14,909 bases of DNA from JAYZQT01 sp964412235. GTDB lineage: Bacteria > Pseudomonadota > Alphaproteobacteria > MPNO01 > UBA830. The position numbers and the translations under genes are program-made. Shown here in pieces: positions 1 through 7,779 of the stretch (position 1 is the first letter of the stretch; each line of letters opens with the position of its first letter). The notes under the pieces are model-generated. The model saw only the letters and a program-made list of their open reading frames with translations. It ran no database searches and was not told where the DNA came from. The DNA lies in the NCBI GenBank assembly GCA_964412235.1, contig CAYPNT010000074.1:1-14909 (forward strand), read 5' to 3'.

Positions 1-395
1 AGGCCAGCGTCTGTTGCCGCTGGTAGGAGGCTTTTGGCTAAGGCGGGCCCCGAAACGATTGCACCAATTGCCCCGCTGTCCTTCAGAACGTGGAGATGGT
101 CGCTATATTGGTTAGTTGTGTATAGGGGGACGGATATACCGCCAGCCGCCATGATAGCTATATCTGAGATCAACCATTCTGGACGGCTTTCCGAAGCCAG
201 GGCAATCCGTTCACCGCTCATGAGACCGAGCGATTTCAAGCCTGACGACAATGCACTTGCATCGTTTCGTGCCTCTATACCGCTTAGACTTATCCATTCA
301 CCTTTTTTTTTGGACCAAAGGAACGGGCGATTACCGATCTCCGCGGTATTGTCGAAAAACATGGCTGCAAGGCTAGTGCATGTATCGTAATCCAT
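1..395 (-). CDS. AMP-dependent long-chain acyl-CoA synthetase, N-terminal part (partial)
   Basis: Reading the minus strand from the ATG at 395 gives an open frame of 131 codons that runs off the left edge, so the C-terminal part is missing. An AGGAGG Shine-Dalgarno sequence lies a few bases before the ATG and fixes the start. The protein shows the N-terminal hallmarks of FadD-type acyl-CoA synthetases: a W-x-x-L-S motif near residue 35, then the segment 'ERIALASESRPEWLISDIA', then 'GGISVPLYTTN' around residues 90-100. These enzymes activate fatty acids with ATP and CoA through an acyl-adenylate. The ATP-binding P-loop and the catalytic C-terminal domain lie outside the window, so substrate chain length is unknown. 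The gene is divergent from pepF across 64 bases. It carries a run of nine A at 303-311 (coding K-K-K) without loss of frame. Confidence 0.82.
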   Translation of the reverse strand, partial: MDYDTCTSLAAMFFDNTAEIGNRPFLWSKKKGEWISLSGIEARNDASALSSGLKSLGLMSGERIALASESRPEWLISDIAIMAAGGISVPLYTTNQYSDHLHVLKDSGAIGAIVSGPALAKSLLPAATDAG

Positions 396-459
396 TGGTC
401 CTCCTATTTGCGTAATGTTTTTTATAACTTATATCGTGGGTACCAGCAGGGAGCTATAG

Positions 460-2259
460 ATGACAAAAATTTCCGCCAACAATCCGCCTCAACCGTTCCT
501 GGGCAATTTACCACAATGGGACCTTACGGATCTTTACCCTGATACGGAATGCGGACAGCTTAAAGATGATCTCATCCAAGTTGAACGTATGGCAAAGGAA
601 TTTTCAAAGACATTTAAGGGAAAATTAAAAGATCTTACGGGTAAAGATTTTGGTTCTGCAATCACGGAATATGAGGGCATTGAGGAAATTTTGGGGCGTG
701 TATTGTCATACGCACAATTGGTATATGCCGGCGACGTCTCCGACCCAGAGATCGGGCGGTTCTACCAGACGATGCAGGAGAAAATTAACGAAATTACGGC
801 GCACCTCTTATTCTTTGCGATAGAACTTAATGCTATCGACGATGGTGTTATCAACAAAAAGTTGAGAGCACCCGAAGCCAATCAGTATCGACCCTGGTTG
901 AAAAATCTTAGGGCGTTTAAGCCCCATCAACTCGAGGAACAGTTGGAAAGTCTGTTGCACGATAAAAGTGTGGCAGGCCAGGGTGCATGGTGCCGTTTGT
1001 TTGATGAAACAATGGCCGATATGCGATTTGAGCTCGGGAAAAAGAAATTAACCTCGGAAGAGGTTATGAATATGTTAACCGATCCCGACGAAAAAGCGCG
1101 CAAGTCCGCTGCGGATATACTCGGAAAAGAACTACGCGCACATGCCCGTACTTTTTCTCTTATAACCAACACACTTGCGAAAGATAAGGAGATTGAGGAC
1201 CGATGGCGATCGCTAAAAAAGCCTCAATCGTCTCGCAACCTTTCAAATCAAGTAGAAGATCATGTCGTAGAGGCGCTGTCTGAGGCTGTCACCCAGTCGT
1301 ATCATGATATCTCGCATCGTTATTATAAATTAAAAGCGAAATGGTTTGGGAAGGAGCAACTTGACCACTGGGATCGCAATGCGCCCTTGCCATACGCGGA
1401 TAATAAAATTATTCCATGGGAGGAGGCAACCGACGTAGTACTTTCAGCCTATAAGGATTTTTCCCCAGAGCTCGGGAGCGTCGCGGTGGATTTTTTTGAA
1501 AAGCCCTGGATTGATGCCACTGTTCGCCCCGGGAAGTCGTCCGGTGCTTTTGCACATCCAACGGTGCCGTCCGTGCATCCGTACCTACTTTTAAACTATC
1601 AGGGTAAGACGAGGGATGTGATGACCCTTGCTCATGAATTGGGTCACGGGTGTCACCAGGTTCTTGCGGGCCCACAAGGAGTACTTTTGGCTGACACGCC
1701 GCTAACGCTCGCGGAGACAGCTTCAGTTTTTGGAGAAATGCTGACGTTTCGAACATTGTTAAATATGGAAAATGATCCATTGCAAAAGAAAGTTATGGTG
1801 GCCGGCAAGGTGGAGGATATGATTAACACTGTGGTACGCCAAATTGCTTTTTTCAACTTTGAACTGCGCGTGCATCAAGCCCGACGAAATGGTGAACTCA
1901 CGGCGGATGAAATTTGTGATTTTTGGATTGAGGTGCAAAGCGAAAGTCTGGGACCCGCTGTCCGCCTTGATGACAGCTACCGCTGGTATTGGACCTATAT
2001 TCCGCATTTTATACATTCACCCTTTTACGTATATGCATATGCATTTGGTGATTGTTTAGTAAACTCACTTTATTCGGTTTATGAGCAGTCGCCGAATGGC
2101 TTTGAACATAAATATCTCGACTTGCTGCGAGCTGGGGGGGCAAAGCGTCACGCTGAAATGCTCAAGCCATTTGGGTTGGATGCGTCGGATCCCGCCTTTT
2201 GGCAAAAAGGTCTTGGGATAGTAGAGCGATTAATCAACGAATTGGATGCCATGGAGTGA
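460..2259 (+). CDS. pepF: M3 family oligoendopeptidase F
   Basis: This 599-residue protein is a zinc metallopeptidase of family M3 (oligoendopeptidase F type), a cytoplasmic enzyme that cleaves short peptides. The zinc motif H-E-L-G-H occupies residues 392-396, and the likely third zinc ligand is Glu419 in L-A-E-T-A-S, at the spacing expected for M3 enzymes. The N-terminal half is the usual helical PepF N-domain, starting with the typical W-D-L-T-D-L-Y-P stretch (residues 20-27). Length matches the family (about 600). The ATG at 460 is preceded by AGGGAG at 448-453 with a six-base gap. No signal peptide is seen. The stop codon overlaps the GTG start of the downstream ABC1 kinase gene (GTGA), so the two are probably co-transcribed and translationally coupled. 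Confidence 0.95.
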   Translation: MTKISANNPPQPFLGNLPQWDLTDLYPDTECGQLKDDLIQVERMAKEFSKTFKGKLKDLTGKDFGSAITEYEGIEEILGRVLSYAQLVYAGDVSDPEIGRFYQTMQEKINEITAHLLFFAIELNAIDDGVINKKLRAPEANQYRPWLKNLRAFKPHQLEEQLESLLHDKSVAGQGAWCRLFDETMADMRFELGKKKLTSEEVMNMLTDPDEKARKSAADILGKELRAHARTFSLITNTLAKDKEIEDRWRSLKKPQSSRNLSNQVEDHVVEALSEAVTQSYHDISHRYYKLKAKWFGKEQLDHWDRNAPLPYADNKIIPWEEATDVVLSAYKDFSPELGSVAVDFFEKPWIDATVRPGKSSGAFAHPTVPSVHPYLLLNYQGKTRDVMTLAHELGHGCHQVLAGPQGVLLADTPLTLAETASVFGEMLTFRTLLNMENDPLQKKVMVAGKVEDMINTVVRQIAFFNFELRVHQARRNGELTADEICDFWIEVQSESLGPAVRLDDSYRWYWTYIPHFIHSPFYVYAYAFGDCLVNSLYSVYEQSPNGFEHKYLDLLRAGGAKRHAEMLKPFGLDASDPAFWQKGLGIVERLINELDAME

Positions 2260-3640
2260 CGGAATTTCGCGACGACGACACGTTTGGTGGACGTGCGGCT
2301 CGATATGCTCGGGTCAGCCGAGCCGTTGGTGGGTTAGTTGCCAGAGTAGCCGGTCAAAAATATTTGGGTATAGACCTTGATAAAGAGAGGCATGCGGAAG
2401 ATTTGAAACTTGCATTGGGGGGGTTGAAGGGCCCCCTTATGAAGGTTGCGCAGATTATGTCTACCGTTCCCGATATGCTGCCTGAAGAATATATCAAGGA
2501 ACTCGCGCAGCTTCAGTCCAATGCACCGCCAATGGGTTGGCTCTTTGTGCGTCGCCGTATGTCTAGTGAGCTTGGGCCAAACTGGCAGAGTCGTTTTCAA
2601 GCTTTTGAGAAGAATGCCGCGGCGGCCGCATCTCTTGGTCAGGTACACAAGGCTACAAGCCTTGAAGGGCGTGAACTCGCCTGTAAGCTGCAATATCCCG
2701 CCAATGGTGGGACCTTGCAAAAGTTGACGTCACCGACATGAAATCGGCGGTTGAGGCGGATCTGAAACAACTGCGTGTCATCTTTTCCCTTTACCACCGC
2801 TATGACAAGGCACTCAATCCCAACGAGTTACATAAGGAGATTTCAGATCGTTTACGTGAAGAACTAGATTATGAATTAGAGAGTGAGCACCTACTCCTAT
2901 ATCGTGAAATCTTGCAAAGTGAGGCTGAAGTACACGTTCCCGAACCGATACCAGAACTGTCAACGGATCGACTGTTGACCATGACGTGGCTTGATGGGGT
3001 TCCGATACTCGACAAGGTCGGGTCTCCGATCGAAACCCGTAACAAGATTGCCGCCAACATGTTCCGGGCGTGGTATGTACCATTTTATTTTTTTGGCACA
3101 ATCCATGGTGATCCACACCTTGGTAATTATTCCATACGTGAAAATGGCTCTGTTAATCTCATGGACTTTGGTTGTATCCGAATTTTCAAGCCAAAATTCG
3201 TAAAGGGTGTGATCGATTTATATCAAGCCCTTCAAGACAACGACAAGGATAAAGCTGTCTACGCATACGAAACCTGGGGGTTTAAAGAGTTATCTGTTGA
3301 GTTAATAGAAACGCTCAATCTGTGGGCAGAGTTTGTATATGGTCCGTTACTCCAAGATCGGGTCCGTAAAATCCAAGAGACAGACGGTACCGTTTACGGA
3401 GCAAAAATTGCAAACCAGGTCCATAATAAATTGCGGAGCTTGGGAGGTGTGACACCGCCCCGAGAGTTTTTATTAATGGACCGAGCGGCTGTTGGATTAG
3501 GCTCGGTTTTTCTACATCTAAGAGCAGAAATCAACTGGCATAAATTATTTCGAGAGCTGATAGGGGATTTCGACATTGAAACTCTGCAAGAGCGTCAAGA
3601 AAACGCCCTAAAAACAGCGGGAATTAGTTTTCCTGATTGA
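2256..3640 (+). pseudogene. ABC1/AarF/UbiB-family atypical kinase gene, interrupted by a frameshift
   Basis: Two adjacent frames encode consecutive parts of one ABC1 (AarF/UbiB-type) protein. The first begins at GTG 2256 and stops at 2741. The second is open through the junction and ends at 3640. The first part carries K-V-A-Q (the family's K-x-G-Q region), the ABC1-specific Ala-rich loop A-A-A-A-S-L-G-Q and the K-L-Q-Y-P lysine strand. The second part carries the catalytic loop H-G-D-P-H-L-G-N and the D-F-G metal motif. All catalytic motifs are therefore present but out of frame. Deleting 2700-2734 (35 bases) would restore the frame and give L-Q-Y-P-D-M, the sequence I expect from relatives, in a 449-residue protein of normal length. 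No canonical slippery heptamer is seen (the nearest is GCAAAAG at 2717-2723). ABC1 proteins support ubiquinone biosynthesis or lipid homeostasis. The lesion may be real or a sequencing error. Confidence 0.85.
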
Positions 3641-5261
3641 TCTTCATTTTTTCCTGAATAATTTTGTGAAGCGCTGGTTTGTCCACCTTATTATCGTTAA
3701 TTCTTGGTAATTTTAAAATTTCAATAAACCGTTCAGGTATTTTGTATGTGGGGAGGCCCTTCTCTATAAGGGTCTCAGCAATAGAGCCAGCACCCAGACT
3801 GAGCCCTTGGTGTAATTGAATGAATGCCCACGGAACCTGACCATATTCCCTGTGCGGGGCTGCTATGACAGCACAATCGACCACACTCGGGTGTTCACAA
3901 ATTTCACCTTCGAGCTCTCCCGGTAAAATTTTCAATCCGCTTCGGTTAATGATTTCTTTCTTTCTACCCAATAGCGTTAGGCGCCCCTCTTGCGAGAGAA
4001 AGCCCATATCTCCTGTGGAGTACCATTGACCTGACCACGCGGTCTTAGTTTCCGTGGGGTTATTCCAATAACCGGATGACGCATAAGGTGCGGTTATTTT
4101 TAACTCACCCACCGTACCCGGTTGTACTAGTTCACCCACGTCGTTTTCTATACGGAGTTTTCCACCTCGCAGGGGTAGACCCACGGAACCGTCAAGACGG
4201 GTAGATTTAGGTTCGTTGATATGAGCATGCGCAAAACCTGGCACCTCCATACTGCCGCCCGCAATTACTACCTTGCAATCTGTTTTTTGTTCAAAAGATT
4301 GAGCTGCAGAAATATCAGTCGCTGCTGTTCCTACCCGAAGTGCCCGTAAAGAGTGCAGGTCGTATTTTGATAGGTCCTCTCGGGTCAGTCGAGATAATAA
4401 GACTGGAACAGTGGTTGCGAAAGTTAATCGCTGCTTTTCTATGAGCCTCAATAGTTCCTCCGTTCGAAAGGTTTTCGGAAAGAAATAGGAACAAGGTACG
4501 GCGGCTGAAATTGTCCAAACAATCAATCCTGCAGCCCCTGACATTGGTGCAAACACACCAACTCTGTCGTTTTCTGTCAGTCGGAGTTTTTCATTTTGAG
4601 CGTGAGCAGAACAAATTTGGGCGGCCTCAACCCATTCACACAGTTTTGCGTAGCCGCTGGTTCCACTCGAAGCGGTGATTAGGGAAACTTCGTTGAAGGT
4701 GAACTCATGAGCCTTAAGTGCTTCTAGGTCAATTGTTCCTTGTGTTTTATTAAGCATCTTTTCCCAGGTTTTCCATCCTGGCGTTGGGGTGTTTGCGACA
4801 GTTATACAGTGGGGCCGATTACGGGGTTGATTGAGTAAATCCTTTAGCCAAGGTGAATCTTTTGGTTTTCTTGGCGGATTTTCTAATACGACTAAGCTGG
4901 GACTAATTCTTGCCGAGACGTATTCAAGTTCGTTGGTTTTCCATTGTAAGGGAACGAAGGTGGTAATAATGCCCGCTTTTTTTAGCGCAAGGCGCAGAAT
5001 TACTTCTTTACAGGAGGAAGGTATTTGGACCAGAGCAGTCGTATCTTTTTTTAGACCCAAGGAGATCAGGTTTGCTGCAAACACATTCGTCAAATCTTCC
5101 AACTGGGCCCAGGTCAACGATTCAATGCCGTCACTGCACGCTGTTCCACGGGGGTTTTCTCTTGCATATACCCGGTAGCGGCCAACCATAGTCTCCTGGG
5201 ACCAGTGACCCGAACTTAAGTAGTGATTGATTTGTTTGGTGGAAGTGTACGTCGGGAGCAT
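3624..5261 (-). CDS. AMP-dependent acyl/aryl-CoA ligase (class I adenylate-forming)
   Basis: This 545-residue enzyme belongs to the ANL (acyl-CoA synthetase/NRPS adenylation) superfamily, forming an acyl-adenylate and then usually a CoA thioester. Visible motifs are the phosphate loop S-G-T-S-G-Y-A-K (199-206, a variant of S-G-T-T-G-x-P-K), the A5-like G-S-M-E (336-339), S-T-G-D (415-418), the hinge G-R-K-K-E-I-I (432-438), and the C-terminal catalytic lysine, probably Lys525 in N-D-N-K-V-D-K. Overall it resembles cyclohexanecarboxylate-CoA or dihydroxybenzoate-AMP ligases more than long-chain FadD, but substrate cannot be assigned. The start at ATG 5261 has no strong Shine-Dalgarno sequence (AAGG lies about 12 bases upstream). 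The gene converges on the ABC1 gene with a 17-base overlap. It is divergent from the cupin/monooxygenase genes, so it may serve the same pathway. Confidence 0.9.
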   Translation of the reverse strand: MLPTYTSTKQINHYLSSGHWSQETMVGRYRVYARENPRGTACSDGIESLTWAQLEDLTNVFAANLISLGLKKDTTALVQIPSSCKEVILRLALKKAGIITTFVPLQWKTNELEYVSARISPSLVVLENPPRKPKDSPWLKDLLNQPRNRPHCITVANTPTPGWKTWEKMLNKTQGTIDLEALKAHEFTFNEVSLITASSGTSGYAKLCEWVEAAQICSAHAQNEKLRLTENDRVGVFAPMSGAAGLIVWTISAAVPCSYFFPKTFRTEELLRLIEKQRLTFATTVPVLLSRLTREDLSKYDLHSLRALRVGTAATDISAAQSFEQKTDCKVVIAGGSMEVPGFAHAHINEPKSTRLDGSVGLPLRGGKLRIENDVGELVQPGTVGELKITAPYASSGYWNNPTETKTAWSGQWYSTGDMGFLSQEGRLTLLGRKKEIINRSGLKILPGELEGEICEHPSVVDCAVIAAPHREYGQVPWAFIQLHQGLSLGAGSIAETLIEKGLPTYKIPERFIEILKLPRINDNKVDKPALHKIIQEKMKINQEN

Positions 5262-5298
5262 GTTACTTAATAACCTTCGCCAATGAGAAGTAGTTTAT

Positions 5299-5317
5299 GG
5301 TTTTACAATCCAAAACC
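5299..5317. repeat. Inverted repeat upstream of the acyl-CoA ligase gene
   Basis: The arms GGTTTT (5299-5304) and AAAACC (5312-5317) are perfect inverted repeats around a seven-base spacer, about 38 bases upstream of the ligase start on the minus strand. It could be an operator for that gene. It is short and AT-rich enough to arise by chance, so the call is weak. Confidence 0.25.
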
Positions 5318-5432
5318 TAACGACAGGGGTTACCAGCCTTAAATTTCTACACAATACTGTTTCACAAACAAATTTTTTGTCTCGATGTTTTTATTTATGG
5401 CGGAATATTATCACATTGGCACTAGAGAGTTT

Positions 5433-5463
5433 TTGGACTAGTTCCGAATTATCCGACTATATA
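5433..5463 (+). promoter_or_regulatory. Candidate promoter for the cupin gene
   Basis: TTGGAC at 5433-5438 could be a -35 box, with TATATA at 5458-5463 (19-base gap), or CTATAT one base earlier (18-base gap), as -10. Transcription would start around 5470, directly at the left edge of the palindrome at 5473-5495 and about 58 bases before the cupin ATG. The spacing is longer than ideal, so this is a modest candidate. Confidence 0.3.
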
Positions 5464-5472
5464 AGTATCTGG

Positions 5473-5495
5473 TTAAGCGGTGTAACACCGCTCAA
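5473..5495. promoter_or_regulatory. Near-perfect palindrome, candidate repressor operator upstream of the cupin operon
   Basis: The arms TTAAGCGGTG and CACCGCTCAA flank a central TAA. Nine of ten positions pair, and the inner seven (AGCGGTG / CACCGCT) are perfect. It sits 32 bases before the cupin ATG and just downstream of a possible -10 box, which is where a repressor such as a TetR- or GntR-type dimer would block transcription. No T-run follows it, so a terminator is unlikely. No regulator gene lies next to it in this window. The symmetry is seen directly, while operator function is inference. Confidence 0.5.
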
Positions 5496-5527
5496 TAGTT
5501 TCGTATCACGTGAATTGGGAGAAAGGT

Positions 5528-5983
5528 ATGGAAGTTCGAAGGGTTGTCACCGGCCATGACTCTGAGGGAAAATCTTGCGTAATTATTGACGATATCGCTT
5601 CCAATATTACGTCGCGACGGCCCGGCCATGAGTCGCGTTTAGTTTGGGTCACTGATACGGCTCCCGCATCGTATGACGGGACGAGTGATGAAGGCGCACG
5701 CGCAATTGGCAGGCCTCCGCCAAAAACCGGCACCTTGATCAGGATTATTGAAATTAACCCAGGTGTGATCGCCGACGCACATTTTACGGAAACCATCGAT
5801 TATATAATCGTAATGTCTGGAACAATGGAAATGGATCTTGATGTCGAATCTGTAAAACTCTCCGCGGGCGACGTGTTGGTTCAACGCGGTACGCGGCATA
5901 ACTGGGTCAATCGAGGGTCGGAGCCTTGCAGGTTTGCCGCTGTTTTAATCGATGCTGAGGGTAGCGAACGTTTGTCCAGTTAA
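5528..5983 (+). CDS. Cupin domain protein
   Basis: This 151-residue protein has a single cupin beta-barrel in its C-terminal half. The first cupin motif is recognisable but lacks the full H-x-H pair, with His at the position in A-D-A-H-F-T-E-T. The second is better kept: G-D-V-L-V-Q-R-G-T-R-H-N-W-V-N, giving G, G, H and N at the expected spacing. The protein resembles small cupins found beside catabolic oxidoreductases, whose exact roles are mostly unknown. Metal binding is possible but uncertain because of the incomplete first motif. I chose ATG 5528 over an in-frame GTG at 5510 because GGGAG at 5517-5521 is spaced correctly for the ATG. There is no signal peptide. It precedes the monooxygenase by 160 bases, so it may have its own promoter or be the first gene of a leaky operon. 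Confidence 0.85.
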   Translation: MEVRRVVTGHDSEGKSCVIIDDIASNITSRRPGHESRLVWVTDTAPASYDGTSDEGARAIGRPPPKTGTLIRIIEINPGVIADAHFTETIDYIIVMSGTMEMDLDVESVKLSAGDVLVQRGTRHNWVNRGSEPCRFAAVLIDAEGSERLSS

Positions 5984-6026
5984 TGTTTAGTTCGGGCTTC
6001 TATTACTTTGGTTGTTTGCTGATATT

Positions 6027-6044
6027 TTTTACTAGATAGTAAAA
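6027..6044. repeat. AT-rich perfect inverted repeat between cupin and monooxygenase genes
   Basis: TTTTACT (6027-6033) and AGTAAAA (6038-6044) pair perfectly around AGAT, 44 bases after the cupin stop. A T-run precedes it but none follows on the plus strand, so it is a poor terminator. It could be an operator or a weak RNA hairpin separating the cupin from the monooxygenase gene. Confidence 0.3.
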
Positions 6045-6143
6045 CTCTAATTATTTTAGCACTATTTTGGCTTCTCCGTTAAACAAATTGGATTTGCTGA
6101 CATATAGTCCTCAAAATTATATCTGTGCCGATTGAATAAGTGT

Positions 6144-7757
6144 ATGAAACAAAAAATTAAGACCACTGGCCAAACAGAATTGGATGCGGTGATAGTGGGT
6201 GCCGGTTTTACAGGGCTCTACATGTTATATCGACTGCAGGACCTAGGTTTTTCCGCGCGTATATATGAGACCGCACCAAACGTTGGCGGCACATGGTACT
6301 GGAACCGTTATCCCGGGGCGCGATGCGATATCGAAAGCATGCAGTACTCATATCAGTTTTCCGAGGAACTCCAACAAGAATGGCGATGGAAGGAGCGCTA
6401 CGCGTCACAGCCTGAAATACTTGCATATATAGAGCACGTGGTTGATCGTTTTGATTTAAGAAAAAATATTACGTTTGAAACAAAGGTTGTATCGGCGGAA
6501 TTTGATGATACAGATTCTCACTGGATTATCAAAACGGACCGCGACGAGTGGGTGAGGGCAAGGTACTTTATAATGGGTGTTGGATGTTTATCGGCTCCTA
6601 TTCGGCCAACATTTGATGGCGCTAATTTGTATAAAGGTGAGGTTTATCAGACTAGCCTATGGCCAGAACATGAAGTCGATTTCCATGGAAAACGCGTTGG
6701 AATAATCGGCTCGGGTTCGTCCGCGGTCCAATCGGTCCCGCTTATAGCTCAAGAAGCGAAACATCTTTTTATCTTCCAGCGCACACCAAATTTTGTGGTA
6801 CCCGCCCAAAACCGTACACTCTCAGACGAGGAAGTAGATTCTATAAAGTATGATTACAAAAGTTTCCGTGCTGAAGCTTACTCCGGGCTAACAGCTTTTC
6901 TTTTTCCTCGCCACAATCAGTCAGTATTTGATTTGTCTCCAACGGAGCGTAAAAAGAGATTTGATGAGCAATGGGAAATTGGTGGATTACCATTTCTTGG
7001 TGCGTTTAACGACCTGCTTCTTGATGAAGATGCAAACGTGGAAGTTACAAATTATTGGCGTGAACGTATTGGGCAAATTGTCCATGATAGCCGAGTTGCG
7101 GATCTTTTGACCCCCGACGAGTATTTCGGTTGTAAGCGGCTATGCGCGGGGACAGAGTATTATGAGGCTTTCAATCGAGAAAATGTCACCCTTGTTGATG
7201 TCCGCAAGTCGATTATCAAAGAGTTAACGTCGACGGGCTTAAAAACTAAGAGCGCCGAGTATGCGTTGGATATGATAATTTATGCAACGGGTTTTGACGC
7301 CATGACAGGGAGTGTAACGCGGATAAAGATCATTGGAGTTCGTGGTCAAAGCATTCAGGAAAAATGGCAAGCTGGCCCGCTTACGTACCTTGGACTTACG
7401 GTTTCCGGTTTTCCTAATATGTTTAATCTAGTGAGTGCGGGCAGCCCCTCGGTGTTGGCTACAATGGTGACTGGGGCCGAACAACACGGAGATTGGGTCG
7501 CCGATTGTCTCCAATATATGCGCGCACGCGGCTATTCGCGTATAGAAGCAACGGACGAGGCAGAACGTCAGTGGAGTAACGAAGTTAATAGAGCCGCAGA
7601 AAATTCGCTTCGATCAAAATGCGATTCTTGGTATGTGGGATCAAATGTTAAAGGTAAAGCCCGAGTGTTTGCTCCTTACATTGGTGGTTGGCCGCCTTAT
7701 GTAGAGAAGTGCAAAGCGGTAGTTGATAACGGTTATGAGGGATTCACGTTAAACTAG
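6144..7757 (+). CDS. Baeyer-Villiger-type flavin-containing monooxygenase
   Basis: This 537-residue FAD- and NADPH-dependent monooxygenase belongs to the cyclohexanone/phenylacetone monooxygenase class, which inserts oxygen next to a carbonyl, or oxidises aldehydes, using O2. The FAD Rossmann motif G-A-G-F-T-G is at 19-24, followed by G-G-T-W-Y-W-N-R-Y-P-G-A-R-C-D (48-62), a hallmark of type I Baeyer-Villiger enzymes. The NADPH Rossmann motif G-S-G-S-S-A is at 189-194. The expected catalytic arginine is kept in K-R-L-C (Arg332). The fingerprint F-x-G-x-x-x-H-x-x-x-W-P appears here as Y163-x-G165-x-x-x-Q169-x-x-x-W173-P174, with Gln in place of His. ATG 6144 is chosen over an in-frame TTG at 6132, although neither has a good Shine-Dalgarno sequence. 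It is followed after 22 bases by the ThDP enzyme genes, so the three probably form an operon. Substrate is unknown. Confidence 0.93.
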   Translation: MKQKIKTTGQTELDAVIVGAGFTGLYMLYRLQDLGFSARIYETAPNVGGTWYWNRYPGARCDIESMQYSYQFSEELQQEWRWKERYASQPEILAYIEHVVDRFDLRKNITFETKVVSAEFDDTDSHWIIKTDRDEWVRARYFIMGVGCLSAPIRPTFDGANLYKGEVYQTSLWPEHEVDFHGKRVGIIGSGSSAVQSVPLIAQEAKHLFIFQRTPNFVVPAQNRTLSDEEVDSIKYDYKSFRAEAYSGLTAFLFPRHNQSVFDLSPTERKKRFDEQWEIGGLPFLGAFNDLLLDEDANVEVTNYWRERIGQIVHDSRVADLLTPDEYFGCKRLCAGTEYYEAFNRENVTLVDVRKSIIKELTSTGLKTKSAEYALDMIIYATGFDAMTGSVTRIKIIGVRGQSIQEKWQAGPLTYLGLTVSGFPNMFNLVSAGSPSVLATMVTGAEQHGDWVADCLQYMRARGYSRIEATDEAERQWSNEVNRAAENSLRSKCDSWYVGSNVKGKARVFAPYIGGWPPYVEKCKAVVDNGYEGFTLN

Positions 7758-7765
7758 GTTTGAAT

Positions 7766-7773
7766 AAGGGGGG
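7766..7773 (+). promoter_or_regulatory. Ribosome binding site that supports a TTG start
   Basis: AAGGGGGG lies six bases before TTG 7780. The first ATG of that frame is far inside the conserved ThDP-binding region, so this site decides the TTG start of the alpha subunit. Confidence 0.65.
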
Positions 7774-7779
7774 TACGTT

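Noticed and set aside
1409..2016. Antisense open frames within pepF
   Set aside because: They lie opposite a well-conserved M3 peptidase, have no family resemblance and no ribosome binding sites.
2717..2723. GCAAAAG as a programmed -1 frameshift site in the ABC1 gene
   Set aside because: It does not fit X-XXY-YYZ slippery pairing in the P site, and ABC1 genes are not known to use recoding. A lesion or sequence error is simpler.
5377..5559. Small open frame in the ligase-cupin intergenic region
   Set aside because: It lacks a ribosome binding site, covers the palindrome and runs into the cupin gene. The peptide has no recognisable features.
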